Notes: generated by a model from the sequence alone, not told the origin. A stretch of 64,000 nt of DNA from Cavenderia fasciculata (GCF_000203815.1 NW_004457734.1:131233-195232), one strand, 5' to 3'; counted from the stretch's first letter, positions 33,883 to 46,801 are shown. A program made the numbers and translations.

Positions 33883-35940
33883 ATGACTACGACTATGGAG
33901 ACAACATTCCATTCAATATTCAAATCAATTTATATTAGACAATTGATATTCAATCAGATAGATGTGATATCACAACAAAGGTATATAAAAGGTAGTTCTA
34001 ATGGTAGATACCGATCATTAAAAGGAAGAGATATTATAAAGTTACCTAGACTTGAAATGATATCACACTTTGCAATGCCTTGGCAGTTTGTTTGTCATTA
34101 TCTACCTAGAGATTGCACTCTATTACTATTGGAAAGAAGAAAAAGGGTGATCAACAAGTACTGTCAACATACAAATGCAACATTGGATACACTATTACAT
34201 CTATTGGAATGGTCACCAGATGTTGAATTTGATTGGCAATACTTGGATCGTAATAAACACAGTTTAAATGATCAAGAGATATTGGAATATATAATCAAGA
34301 GATGTATAATGCAAGAGAATAAAGACTTTCTATTTGGAGTAATGCAAGTGGCGTGTGATAATGGTTATCTCTCAACAGTCAAATTAATAGACTCTTTCAA
34401 AGGTTTAAAATTAGATTATACTGCAATGGATTGTGCTAGTAGAATATCTATTGACATTGTAAAGTATTTACATGAAAATAGAACTGAAAGATGTACTGAA
34501 GATGCAATGGTAAGGAAAAAAAAAGAATATAATATAATATAATATGTAACAATATGTATTAATTAATTTGTTGTATGTATATAGGATCGAGCAGCAAGTA
34601 ATGACCGATTAGATATTGTAAAGGTATGCATATAATTATGTTGACTATATTAATAATAATATTAATATTTATATATTTTCCAAAAATAATATATTTTATA
34701 GTTTCATCATTTTAATAGAACTGAAGGGTGTACAGAGTATGCTATGAATTATGCCGCGACTGGTGGTAGGTTAGATATTGTTAAAGTATGTATCCATATA
34801 TATATAAATATATATACTTGCAAAAATATAATATTAATTTATTTTTAGTTCTTACATGAACATAGAACTGAAGGATGTACAGAAGATGCTATGGACTATG
34901 CCGCTTCGTATGGCCATCTTGATGTTGTAAAGTTTCTTGATGAGTTTCGTACAGAGGGATGTAGTATTGATGCTATGAATGATGCCTCAAGATACGGACA
35001 TTTAGAAATTGTAAACTACCTTCATGAGCATCGCACAGAGGGTGCATCAACCAATGCTATGGATTTGGCATCTCAAAACGGCCACTTTGAGATTGTAAAG
35101 TTCTTACATTTCAATCGTAGTGAAGGTGCATCAACCAATGCTGTGGATTGGGCAGCACTGAATAACCATATGGATATTGTAAACTTTCTTTATGATAATA
35201 GAACAGAAGGTTCAAGTCATGCAATGTATCAAGCATCTCGTAATGGACATGTTGAAATGGTTAAATTCCTTTTTCAACATAAAAGTAGGGATACTACAAG
35301 AGATAAAGTGATTACTAGTATAACGCAGGCTACACAATACGGTCACACTCAAGTCGTCAGGTTTCTTCTTCCATACTGTGAAACAACAGATAATCTATCA
35401 AGAGTATTGGATAGTGCAGCAGAATATGGTTTTTTTGATATAGTCAAGCTTCTTTTAGATCAACAAAATCAAATTACACCATCAACCAAAGCTATGGATT
35501 ATGCAGCTAAAAATAATCACCTAGAAATTGTAAAATGCCTTCATTTCAATCGTACTGAAGGTGCAACTACCATGGCTATAGATAAAGCAGCTGAAAACGG
35601 TCACATTGATGTGGTCAAATTCCTTTCAGAGCATCGAACAGAGGGATTCACTAAAAGTGCTATTCTATCTGCTTGTCGTAATGGACATTTGGAAATTGTT
35701 TCATTTCTAATCAATGTCAGCAGAATAGATATATCTCTTTACAATCAAGAGGAAATACTAACAGCTGCATCATTTAATGGTCATATTGATACTGTTAAGT
35801 GGATTCTATCATATTTTGGAGAAAAAAAAACTATTAAAAGAGTTTTAACTCATATTATAACTACAGAACATTTTGAAGTCATTCAACTATTAGAAAATGC
35901 ATCTGCCAACGTTGGAAATAAATTTGATTTAATAAATTAA
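33883..35940 (+). CDS. Ankyrin-repeat protein, family A
   Basis: Exons 33883-34509, 34585-34623, 34702-34785 and 34849-35940, all phase 0, give 613 residues. The conserved family A N-terminal domain (TTFHSIFKSIYIRQLIFNQI, GRDIIKLPRLEMIS, PWQFVCHYLP, QHTNATLDTLLHLLEW) is followed by 28-residue ankyrin-type repeats (AMDLASQNGHFEIVKFLHFNRSEGA and variants). The cap is VSFLINVSR...HFEVIQLLEN. Exon 2 is 39 nt (DRAASNDRLDIVK) and exon 3 is 84 nt, the same pattern as the genes at 16194 and 36134. The acceptor of exon 3 is placed so that the exon encodes one full repeat. It is convergent with the short paralogue at 36134-37272. The binding partner is unknown. Confidence 0.87.
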
Positions 35941-36133
35941 ATATTTGTCAAATTTACTATTAATGGTTTAACCAACTTTCTTCACAAGCTCGCTATGTCT
36001 TTATGTCAACAAGCACCATACTCTAATTTGTTACATTGTTTTGACACTCAGTTCCCAAATACCAATATTTTTTTTGGATGGTCTACAATATAGTACTATA
36101 GGTCTTCTTGGGTTAGTAATGAATGGTGCACCA

Positions 36134-37272
36134 TTACTCTGATACTGATTGAAGAAACTTATAGATATCTTTGTGACCTCTATTAAAGGCATATTCCATA
36201 GCCTCTTTAATGTTTCCTTCTTTACGATGTTCAACCAAGAACTAAATTAAAAATGTGAAAAAAGTAAGTATCCTTTGACTTTGAATCATTCATTTATATT
36301 GTTGGAATCTTGTTATATATATAACATACTTGAACAATATCTATATAACCATACTTTGCAGACATACTTAGAGCATCTTTTGTACAACCCTCACTTCTAT
36401 TAAAATGTAGAAACTATATTATATAACAAATATTTGCGTTAATATTATTATTGGTGAAACCAACCAAACGAATCGATACGTACCTTTACAACTTTCAAGT
36501 GGCCATTAGATGCTGCCAAATCCTATTATTATAATGTAATCATTTAATATGTTAATTAATTATTTCTATTTCTTTCTTTTGATTTATTCCAATTCCTTAC
36601 CATTGCATCGGTAGTACATTCTTTAACTATATTTTCGTGTAAATATTTTACAATATCAATGAATCCTTCACGACTAGCTGTTTCCATTGGTTCACCATCT
36701 AGTTTTACACCTTTGGTAGAATGTATCAATTTGATAATTGGGAGATTACCATTCTCGAATGCTCTTATACTTAAATCATTGAGAATGTATCGATTATCTA
36801 TAGGACATCTATTGATTATATACTCTAATATCTCTTGATTTTTAATATCCCTACTGTCAAAGGCCATTTCCAAGTATCTCCAATCAAAGTCTATACCAGG
36901 TGACCAATCTAATAGATGTAAGAGTGTATCAAATGTTGCATTTGGATGAAAACAGTATTGAGAGATTACTCCTTTTCTTTTATTCAATGGTATTTCACTA
37001 ATGTCATTATATGCAGTTGGTAGATAATGACAAACAAACTGCCAAGGCATTGCAAAGTGTGATATCATTTCTAGATTAGGTAGATTGATTATATCTCTTC
37101 CAACTAATGATCGTTGTTGTCTACCGGTATCATAAGTAGTTGTACCTTTATACAATCGATTTGATATATCACCGATATAATTGAATATCAAATGTCTAAT
37201 ATATTTAGATATGAATATACTATGAAATGTAGTGGTGGTAGTGGTGGTTATTGTATTAGTAGTAGTAGTCAT
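36134..37272 (-). CDS. Short ankyrin-repeat protein, family A (reduced repeat array)
   Basis: Exons 37272-36601, 36522-36484, 36413-36330 and 36241-36134 (minus strand), phase 0, give 300 residues. The N-terminal domain is complete (YIRHLIFNYIGDIS, GRDIINLPNLEMIS, HPNATFDTLLHLLDW). The 39-nt exon (DLAASNGHLKVVK) and 84-nt exon (FLHFNRSEGCTKDAL...) match the longer paralogues. The fourth exon stops after about one repeat (FLVEHRKEGNIKEAMEYAF...FLQSVSE) and lacks the long repeat array and the C-terminal cap. It may be a functional short form or a gene truncated by a stop; the frame upstream is intact. The start is the ATG at 37272, because the longer frame upstream opens with GTG. Confidence 0.75.
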
Positions 37273-37612
37273 TATATAATTAGTAAGTAATATATTTAGA
37301 AAACTAACTTTGTGTTTTTTGTTTCGAACCACTAACTGAAGTTCAACAAGATTCGTTTATTTTTGAAGTTCGCTAAAGGTTTGAATTTGAAACTGAGCAA
37401 CGGAATATTTTTGGAGGGGGTGTCTTGAGATGCTGCGCAGGGTGGAGTTGAAACCTTTTTATTTAATCTCTCTCTAACCTGTTTTCACTATACTATACCT
37501 ATCACTCTCACACCTATAGTATTACTATCTATTATTACTATTATATAACACTATATATATATTTGTTATTACTGCTGCTACTACTACACACAATACACAA
37601 TACACAACAACA
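37273..37612. promoter_or_regulatory. Divergent promoter, short ankyrin gene / importin alpha
   Basis: 340 bp between two divergent start codons. It contains a G-run near 37413-37420, a C/T-rich stretch and a CACAATACACAATACACAACAACA leader before the importin ATG. No further element is recognised. Confidence 0.45.
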
Positions 37613-39526
37613 ATGTCATCATTAACACTCAGAGATAAACAAGATTCAAGAAAGAAGGATTTCAAAAAGGGAATTGATACTGATTCAGCCCGTCGTAAAC
37701 GTGAAGAGATTACTAGCAGTATTCGTAAATCCGCCCGTGATGAAGCACTCCAAAAGAAACGTAATCTCGTTGCCACTACTACCACCCTATCCACCTCTGG
37801 TTCTGTCTCTCAACAAGATGAAATCGCTGTCCCTGCCGATATTCAAGCTCAATTTGATGAGTTTGAAAAGAAGACAATCGAAGTCAAGGTATGTCTACTA
37901 CAACAACAATCATATGACTCTCTCCCTCTCGCTCCACTTTTTCAAAATCACTAACAAAAACTCATACTTTATTCTCACAATATTATATTTATTATATTTA
38001 TATATAGTTAAAAGCATTACCAGAACTTACTGCTGCATTAAACTCCAATGATCAAGCTATCGTATTCTCTGCACTTGTTCAATTTAGAAAATTATTATGT
38101 CTTGGTATGCATCATACAACTATTCAATTATTATTATTATTATTATCATTGCAATGATTGGTTGATTGATTAGATTACACAAGATATTAATTCTTTTCTT
38201 TTCTTTTTGTTCTTTTTGTTCTTTTTCTTTTTCTTTTCTTTTTTTTGTTTAGAAAAAAATCCACCAATTGATGAAGTTATATCATGTGGAGTGATTCCAA
38301 GATTTAATCAACTTTTATCAAATAGTGGAGGATATACAAAGGTACAATTTGAAGCAGCCTGGGCATTGACCAATATAGTGTCTGGAAGTAACAACCAAAC
38401 CGAGGCTGTCGTTTCAAGTGGTTCCATTCCCATCTTTATCAGTTTGTTGGCATCGTCGTCAGAGGAGGTACAAGAACAATGCACTTGGGCATTGGGTAAT
38501 GTTGCCGGTGACTCTATTCAAGGTCGTGATATGGTGCTTCGTCTAGGTGCTTTGCCCGCTCTCCTCAAGATTGCCTCTACTCCCAATATCTCACGTCCAA
38601 CACTCCTCCAAAATGTCGTGTGGACCGTATCCAACCTCTGCCGTGGTAACAAGCCACACCCAGACTTTTCGTTGGTCTCCCCAGCCATCCCAGTCCTCGC
38701 CAACCTCTTCAAGTCTGAAGATGTGTCTGACGAGTTGTTGGCCGACCTCTGCTGGGCCTTCTCCTACTTGTCAGACGGCGAGAACTTTAAGATCCAAGCT
38801 GTTGTCAATGCCGGCGCCGTGCCATCACTCGTACACCTCCTCGCACATCCCAAGAGTTTGGTCTACACCCCTGCACTCCGTGCCATCGGTAATATCGTGA
38901 CTGGTGATGCCAGCCAGACCCAAGTAGCCATTGAAGCAGGTGCCATCTCGTTGCTCGGTGACTTGTTGACCAACCAACGTCGTTCGATTAGAAAGGAGAC
39001 CTGTTGGACCCTCTCCAACATTACTGCTGGCAACAGTCCACAAATCGAATCGGTCTTTTCAAACAAACGTATCGTTGCCTTGCTCGTCAACATCTTGTTG
39101 AATGGTGAGAATGAAGTCAAGCGTGAAGCATGTTGGGCATTGTCCAACGCCACCAACGGTACTGCCAAACACATTGCTACAATGGTCAACGAAGGTGTAC
39201 TCAAGCCACTCTGTGAAACCGTCCAATCCAACGATGTCACCCTTGTCAAGGTGTCACTCGAAGCACTCGGTAATATCCTCCACCAAGGTAACATCATTGC
39301 CAGCAAGAGTGGTGTCAACCCATACACACTCATGATTGAAGAGTATGGTGGTGACCAAGCCTTTATCGAACTCCAATCACACAAGAACCCAGATATCTAC
39401 CAAAAGGCCTCTCAACTCTTGGAACAATATTTTGATTGTGACGACGAATATGAAAATGAAAATGATGAACCAAATAGTGCCTTTTCTTTTCCATCCTCAA
39501 ATAGAAATGTTCAAATTTCCCTCTAA
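37613..39526 (+). CDS. Importin subunit alpha (karyopherin alpha)
   Basis: Exons 37613-37888, 38008-38104 and 38253-39526 join in frame to 548 residues. The N-terminal basic importin-beta-binding region (RKKDFKKGIDTDSARRKREE, then RKSARDEALQKKRN) precedes about ten armadillo repeats. These carry the conserved W...N nuclear-localisation-signal-binding motifs (FEAAWALTNIVSG, QCTWALGNVAGD, CWTLSNITAG, REACWALSNATNG). An acidic stretch (DCDDEYENENDE) lies near the C-terminus. It carries NLS cargo with importin beta through the nuclear pore. Exon 3 is rich in C-ending codons, as in alpha-actinin, which suggests good expression. Confidence 0.96.
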
Positions 39527-40717
39527 CCCAACGATTAATAGTAGTAATAATAATAATAATAATAATAATAAGTCCGACGCTTACCCCTTTCCTCATACAC
39601 AACAATCACAACTGACAAAAAACTAATTTAAGTATTAGTTTTTCACAATCCAAAAAAAAAAAAAGATACAATATAATAATAATAATAATATCTATGTCTT
39701 TTTTTTTTTCCCTCCCCTTTACATTCTTGTATAGATAGATTCCCCTTTACGTTAAAAATAAATAAACATTTAAAAACAATATATATATAAAATTTGTGAT
39801 CATTCAAGTTTTACTTTTTTGAAAAAAAAATACTCAAACACATTCATTCATTCACTCAGAGGATGATGTTTTACTTTTATATGTGCATTAATTACCCTAA
39901 AAAGTAACCTAAATATATTATATCCAGACAGAGATTCTACAGAAACTAGTTCTTCTGGTGGTAGATACGGTTGGCTCGAGCTCTCTTTGTTGTTTGATTA
40001 GCTTCAGATCAGCAGCAAGTATTCCCCAACGTGTATATATATATTTCCTTATTCCCGTTTACCCTATCTGTTTTTTTTAATAAATCTGGAACTCTAGAGT
40101 TGTCGGACAATAGAGTTATTATCGTTTATTTGTTTTAATTTTTCTTTAAAATAGTTAGAGGTTCTGTTTGTATAGAGGCTTGTTTCTATCCATGTTTACA
40201 TTGTATATTATATTATACAAAATAGATAAAAGCTCATCTAATATATCTACGATTAACCAACAATGATAAATACTCTGAATTCATCACTCAAAAGTTATGC
40301 CAAAAACATTTATTTTCCTTTTATTCAACTAAATTCCACTTTATCACAAGTACTAATCTGTTATCACCATTTTTATTAGGAACTGGCAATCTGGACATGG
40401 ATTGGATTAACTTATTTAAAAATGTAATATGAGTACACTCCAATCCATGAGGATTCATCATTCCCTCTATCATTCTTTAGGTAAAATGTATGTATACTAA
40501 AATAGACTGAAAACTATTCTCCGAACAAAATTAGAAATAAAACCCACTCTATCCTTTTTTGGTTGTTTATTGTTCGATCATCAAAAGCATCACAAACCTT
40601 TGCAATGACAATACATACATATATATATATATATTACCAATTGGTATTATAAATATTTATACTTATATACATACAATAAAGAAGAAGTAACTTTATAAAC
40701 AACTACAACAACAACAA
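39527..40717. other. Intergenic region, about 1.2 kb
   Basis: AT-rich region between importin alpha and the next gene on the same strand. It has an ATA repeat at 39541-39570, several T- and A-runs, an (AT)n stretch near 40618-40634, and a CAACAACAACAAATG leader at its end. The stretch 39935-40250 is less AT-rich but has no long open frame. I see no RNA gene. Confidence 0.45.
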
Positions 40718-42147
40718 ATGTAAGAAAGAATAATAGTATTACTTTTACTTTTACTTTTACTTTTTAAGGTACTAATCATTTATCATTCATTCACTACACA
40801 ATATTTCTTCCATTTAGGGATAAAGAATTAATTATAATGATATTTAGAAATAGATATCTTAAAGAGATGATATTTAACTTTGATAGATCAGAACAACAAA
40901 AACAAGATAGATATAGTATCAGTATCACTAGAGTCTATAGATATGATGATTGGTATTCTGCCGATCATATGATACGTCATCGTCACTTTGGATTACTCAT
41001 CAACAAGTTGCAGCGAGGTATTAGTGTTGCATTTACAAACAAATCGATTGAATTGATTTGTCAAGAGGTCAAAGATACCGAGCAATGGCGTGCACTCTAC
41101 CAATTGAAACGTTCGTCATTTGTTGGTGCAAATTTGGTTTGGTGTGCATGTCTTGGAGGTAATATTGAAATCATTCAAACATTGCTCGAACAAGAACATC
41201 CCGTTCGATTGTCAACACAAGACGTATCAAATATCTCGTCATCGGTGACACCAGAAATTAGAAAGTTGCTTACTGACCACAAAGTGAAATGTGATACACA
41301 CCATGACCAGAGAATAGTCGGTAAGCCACTCACACTCAATACCGACAAACTCAGAAGGTCGTACGCCAATTTCGACAGCTACAAATCACTGGATAGCAAA
41401 GGACTAGAGAATGCATTCCAAGAGGAGGATATCGAGTTGGCAAAACGTATACTTCAACACAAAGACTTTCATTACAGCCACTACGAGTTTATACATAAAA
41501 ACTATAACCATAGATTCATTGCAAAGGTATTGGAGGTGTTGGATGATCCAAATAATGGGATTCCAAGATCTTCAAAAATCTACCTAACAAAAACTAGGAA
41601 AACATTTAAAAGCTCTACAATGGAGTCATTAATGTGTCACTCGTCATCACATCAACTCTACCAATTATTTGTTACCAACAAAGAGGAAAGTTATAATATA
41701 CAGAGAATGGTCATGTCGGTTGGTAATATAGAGTTTTTAAAATATATACATACCTCTTCTGATCCATCTTGGATATTGTATGATATTAGTAGTGCACTTA
41801 GGGTTGGTAGATACGATGTCATAGAGTATATGGTTGATACCTATACAACCAAATTCACACTAGAAAATATATTATTATCAATTGCAATGTCTGGTCAATC
41901 ACAAACATTGGATTATTTTTTAAACAAAAAACCATCACTCCAACAACAACTATTGGATTCCTCAATCGTCGATCCAAAACAATTAATCAATCATCTAATT
42001 AGAGAAAATCATTTGGAAATGTTATTATATCTTTTCGAAAAAGTTGGTTTTAAAAATGAATATATAAAACCATTACTAAAAAATACAAATATGAAACAAC
42101 AATTATTAATTGTATTAAAACAAATTGGTCAATCTAAATGTAAATAA
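40718..42147 (+). CDS. Ankyrin-like repeat protein with split start codon
   Basis: The ORF beginning at 40837 extends upstream in frame to an acceptor at 40816-40817. Joining base 40818 to AT at 40718-40719 (donor GTAAGA) makes a start codon from two exons and gives MDKELIIMIFRNRYLKEMIF, 443 residues in all. The leader before it (ACAACAACAA) is typical of dictyostelid starts. The middle carries degenerate ankyrin helices (VWCACLGGNIEIIQTLLEQE, MSVGNIEFLKYIHTSS, ALRVGRYDVIEYMVDTY, IAMSGQSQTLDYFL). It belongs loosely with the window's other ankyrin genes, but its N-terminus matches neither family A nor B closely. Initiation at the ATG at 40837 (MIFRNRYLK) is possible if the intron is not used. 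Confidence 0.76.
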
Positions 42148-43341
42148 ATAAATAAATAATATAAATAATTGTACAATTAATTTACCCAAGATGCATGCGC
42201 ATGCACATGTCGGCCCTGGTCAACTTAAATGATGCAATGTCTATTGAACATTCAATCAACCCTTCGATTACTTTATTAATTGTCTCATCATTATGTTGTT
42301 AGGTTGCAGATGACTTGCCTGTCAAATATTATATTATTATACCGATGACAAATTCCATCTTGATTTCTTATGTTTGCACATAAACATACAACCCAAATTG
42401 AATGGGCGCCCCAGGAAGACTCTCTAAATTTCCTCAATGAAAACTGTGGGAGTGCTCTAGAGATACACAGTCACACACACTTACACCATTGTGTACCCTT
42501 TGTGAAACGAGGGGGTGGTTATTTGAATGGCCGAACCGTTCACATTGACAACCAAATCTAGTCACTTTAAGAGATCTAAAGGGGCACCGATGTACCAAAC
42601 CAGCGAGCAGTTGTACCAAAGAGAAGCAAGATATTTCAAATTACCGCAATGTCGGGGTTTGTTTCTAAAAATCTAGATTGGAGGGTATTCTTTTTTTATC
42701 TATTTTTTAATTTAATTTAAATTTCGTGGTGTGGAACTTTAAGATCAAAGTAAATTGGGGTGGAGAATCCCTACCCTTTTAAACAAAAACACCATCCAAA
42801 CAAAAAAACATACACATCAACAACAACAACTTTTATTTGTTTTTTTTTTAACAGATCCAAAGATAAAAATAACAAATCTCCCCATAAACAACAAACAAAC
42901 ACAATGTAAGTGATCACACAGTTATGTGTATGTTTAGAACACGCCTAAAGAAAGATATTTTTTTAAATCCTCATCCATCCTCGATCAGTCGAAAAAAATT
43001 GTTTTGTTCGATGGGGCAAGATATTATTTTGGTTGTCTATTGCGAACAAAACATTGGGGGGCGGGGCCATTCTCTCTTTGACCCCTACCACATGAACTAT
43101 GCCCGAATACGCGTGGCTGTTGTGTGAATCGGCTCATTCTGTCTCGCGATAGAGAGTTTAAATTTATTAAAATCTCCTCTTTCCGTTACAACACAACCAT
43201 TGTATCTCTCCCTCAAATTCACCTTCACTCCTCTTTCACACCCACACTACAATACATACATTCAACTTACACAGATTATCTATCTATTTATAACTACATA
43301 TATATAGAATAGAGAAAAACAGAGAAATCCATAGTACAATC
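42148..43341. other. Intergenic region, about 1.2 kb, with G/C-richer patches
   Basis: No long coding frame. Two patches are less AT-rich than usual intergenic DNA here: about 42400-42620 and about 43010-43140 (with GGGGGGCGGGGCC). A leader-like CAAACAAACACA followed by ATG and a perfect GTAAGT lies at 42903-42910, but no matching downstream exon is found. The last 100 bp are the probable promoter and leader of the LRR receptor. Confidence 0.45.
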
Positions 43342-46300
43342 ATGAGACCCACAATAGTGTTTGCATTGTGTGTGTTGGCATTATTTTTATGCATACCAAC
43401 CACCAATGCAGATCTTACATCAAGTGTTAGTAAGTATTTTATATATATATATATATATATATTATATTCCTATCATATCAAACAAAGTTTAATTTCTAAC
43501 AACCAAACTATTTAAATATAGGAAATAAATTGGTTGAAATATCCAGGTTATATGGATTCACTTGGGGTAGTACATCTACTTTTTGTGGTCAATATGGTTT
43601 CATTGGCAAAAGACAATTGAGATCATCGATCATTTGTACAAATGGAAAGGTCACTAAATTGTAAGTAAAAAGTATAGAGTACAAATGGTTTACATGGATC
43701 ATTTTTACTCACTCTTATTTTTTTGTTATCTAGAATTATAGAATCTAAAATAGATGATGCTGGTAATGGAGCATGTTTCAAGAATGAATCTCAAGCTGCT
43801 ATTGTAGCTAATAATAATGGTTGGGAAGTTTTTGGATCAACTCTTAAATCAATGTATGTTTTTTTTTAAACAAGAAATAACAATCAACTATTTATTTATT
43901 TCTTTTTCTTCTTTTATAGTACATTTTATAATTCATATTTACCAAACTATTTTAATGATTTATACGAGTTGTCATCACTTGAAGAATTGTATGTATTCAC
44001 AGAGAGAGGACAATCAGATGATTTTGGTCTCTAATTTTTTCTTTTTCTTTTTTTTCTACAACTTTTAGTGTTTATGATTCAATTACTGATTCAAGTAAAT
44101 GTACAATGAATTATGATTCAGATTCAGATCCATTCCTTCCAAATGCTCAAACCATTTCAATTAAAGGTCTTCAAGGATCATTCCCAGTGTTTTCAGCCAA
44201 TTCCTATTATGTCACAGTTCAACAAGCTCCATCTGTCTCTTTATCAACTTCATTCTCTTCTGCATTGGCCAATGTATTTTCACCAAAATTATTATCATTG
44301 TATGTTGTTCTCTAAATATAAATACTCTTCTATTTATTCTAATAATTTATTTAATTTTTTCGTAGCGATGTAACATTAACAACAGCACCATCATCACCAT
44401 CAGTTTTCAATGTAGCAACTTATTTCCTAGGAGCCACCAAATTACTTCAATTTTCATTAAACATTCCAGGTTATAATGTCAATTTTGCATCATTCTTTCA
44501 ACCACGTACGACACTTCAAACTTTAAATCTTTACAATGTAGTACCAGATGTCACTACCTTTCCAAGCACTTCCCAAGTTGCATGGGGTCAATTAAAGAGT
44601 TTGGTACTTCAAAATATGGGGTTGACTGGTTCAGTCGACCCAAATCTTTTGGATCTAAGTAGATTTGATGTATTTATTGTTAAAAATAATCCATTACTTA
44701 CTGTAACTATTAGTAATTCTTTTGGTACTTCAAGTTCAATTACTCAATTGTAAGTAGAAAAGAAAAAAGATAAAAAAAAAGTAGATTTATTAATATTTGT
44801 TTTTTAATTTTTAGGGGAGTTGCAAATACAACGATTGGAGCACCATTACCAGCCAATATATTATCAAAAGGATTAGTATTTTTGGATACTCGTGGATGTA
44901 AAGGATTAACCAATACATTGTTACCATTGGTATTCCTTTGTATGCCACCAAGTTATTTGGTTGATGATGGTGCCAACCCATCCTATCTGTTCAACAATGA
45001 CTTTAGTAATTATCAAGGTCCAAATACCCCACGTAACTGTCTAGTCCAATTGAATGCACTTGCTCCCGATCCATTCCCATCAAACATTTCCATCTTTACT
45101 TTGACTGGTCAGAATTTGGCCGGAGATGATTTCACAGTCACCATGAACAATGGATTTGACGCTCCAATGACTTTGAATTGTCCAGTGGTAGACCCAGCCT
45201 CTTTGATTTGTTTCAATCCAGCTGTTCTCCAAGGCAAGGGTACTCTTTCACTGACTGTTCGTATCGGTGCCAACCAAACCACCGTCACACGTCCATTCTC
45301 GTTTGCTTCACCATCCATCACATCGGTATCGGCCATTCCAACGCTGGGAGGATTTATTACAATCCGTGGTTACGATTTGTTGGCCGTGTCATCCTATGAT
45401 AACCGTAAGCCAATGACTATCACCATCAATGGCGTCGAATGTTCCAATATTGTTATTCGTCTTGCCATGAATGAATTCACTTGTTATTATCCAGCTGGTA
45501 TTCAATCGGGTGTACCCATTTCAATCAATGTCAAAGGTCTATACAATGATCTTAGCAAGTCACCCAATTTCAACTACTATGCTCCAACCGTCGCATCATC
45601 GGTTGCCGTTCAACCAAATGTAGCTTCTAACCTTACCATCACCGGTCAAGATTTTTGGAATGATACAACTGTTGTCACTGTCACTATCGGTGGTAATATA
45701 CTATGTCCAGTGTCATCGGTTGATCATACTCAGTTGATTTGTGCGTTCCCAGCAACTCCATTCTCTTCTGGATCGAAAAACATCGAAGTTTCAGTCAATG
45801 GTCAAAGTTCACAACCCAACTCATTGTTTGGGTTTGTCGATACTGCCATTTGTCCAGAGAGCTGTAACTCTCAAGTATGTGATGTTGGTGTTGGTTTTTG
45901 TAACTGTGAGAATGGGTCTGGACCAGACTGCGACACTGTACTGACACCATCTACCTATGTCACCTCCAATGCCACCTTCCCAGTACTCAAGATCAAGTCT
46001 CCACTCAACAATGACACCGAATTTGACGCATACCTCATCTCGGTCATTGAAAATGGTGCTGAAACATTCATCACCTCTTGGAATGGTACCTATGCCAATG
46101 GCACCTATACCTATGTTCCCTCTGGTGGCAAGGATATCCGTATCGAGATCCATACCAATGATCAAGACAGCATCGCACCTATCGGAGGAAGTATCATCAA
46201 TTATCCAGCCAACACACATACCTACAAGGTATCATATGCCACCTCTGTACCTATGAAATCACTTCAATTTAGATTTGCACTTGATATCTTCCCACTCGAA

Positions 46301-46801
46301 TGTAATCCACCCCCATCTACCCACTTTGCCTTCCCAACAGGCTCAAATAACCAAAGTCTACGTTGGGCTACCTTTACCAAATACGATGTTGAATGGTTTG
46401 CTCGTTTCCCAATGGCCGTATCTATCAATGGTGACAAGGATAATGGTAACCTTTTAACTACCCAGTCTGTAATGGACGGTCTCACCACTAGATTATTGGT
46501 CGATGTTCAAACCAACGCACTCATTGAATCCAGTCGTTTCCAATTTGATTTCTCATCGATTCAATCCAGTACTCCTTATGCACCAAATATTACCAACTGT
46601 GTTCCAGACTCTTCCTTTGGTAATGAACCAGGATCAGAACCAGACAACAAATGGAAGGTCACTGTTGGTGTTGTAGTCGGTGTTGTAGGTGCCGCCATTG
46701 TTTCAGTCGGTTCATTCTTTATCATTCGTCAACAATTAAAATTAAACAAGACCAAATCTTTATTGGATAAGAAATTAAGAGAATTAACTGTTAATCTTTA
46801 A
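43342..46801 (+). CDS. LRR / TIG / EGF membrane receptor
   Basis: Seven exons join in frame: 43342-43429, 43522-43660, 43734-43853, 43920-43988, 44069-44299, 44366-44749 and 44815-46801, giving 1005 residues. After a signal peptide (1-24) comes an LRR N-cap (FCGQYGFIG...IICTNGKVTKLII) and leucine-rich repeats to about 425. Introns 2-6 are all phase 2, and four of the five fall within the Leu/Phe codon that ends an LRR strand. Three IPT/TIG-like repeats follow (about 426-508, 509-597 and 598-685). Then come an EGF-like module (about 689-716, CPESCNSQVCDVGVGFCNCENG), a ComC-like region, a transmembrane helix (about 958-980) and a ~25-residue tail. The architecture fits an adhesion or recognition receptor, in the manner of dictyostelid TIG-containing Tgr proteins. 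The ligand is unknown. Confidence 0.87.

Noticed and set aside
42903-42920. Start codon with intron donor upstream of the LRR receptor
   Set aside because: No acceptor followed by an in-frame coding exon was found before 43342, where a good signal-peptide start exists. Kept only as a low-interest observation.
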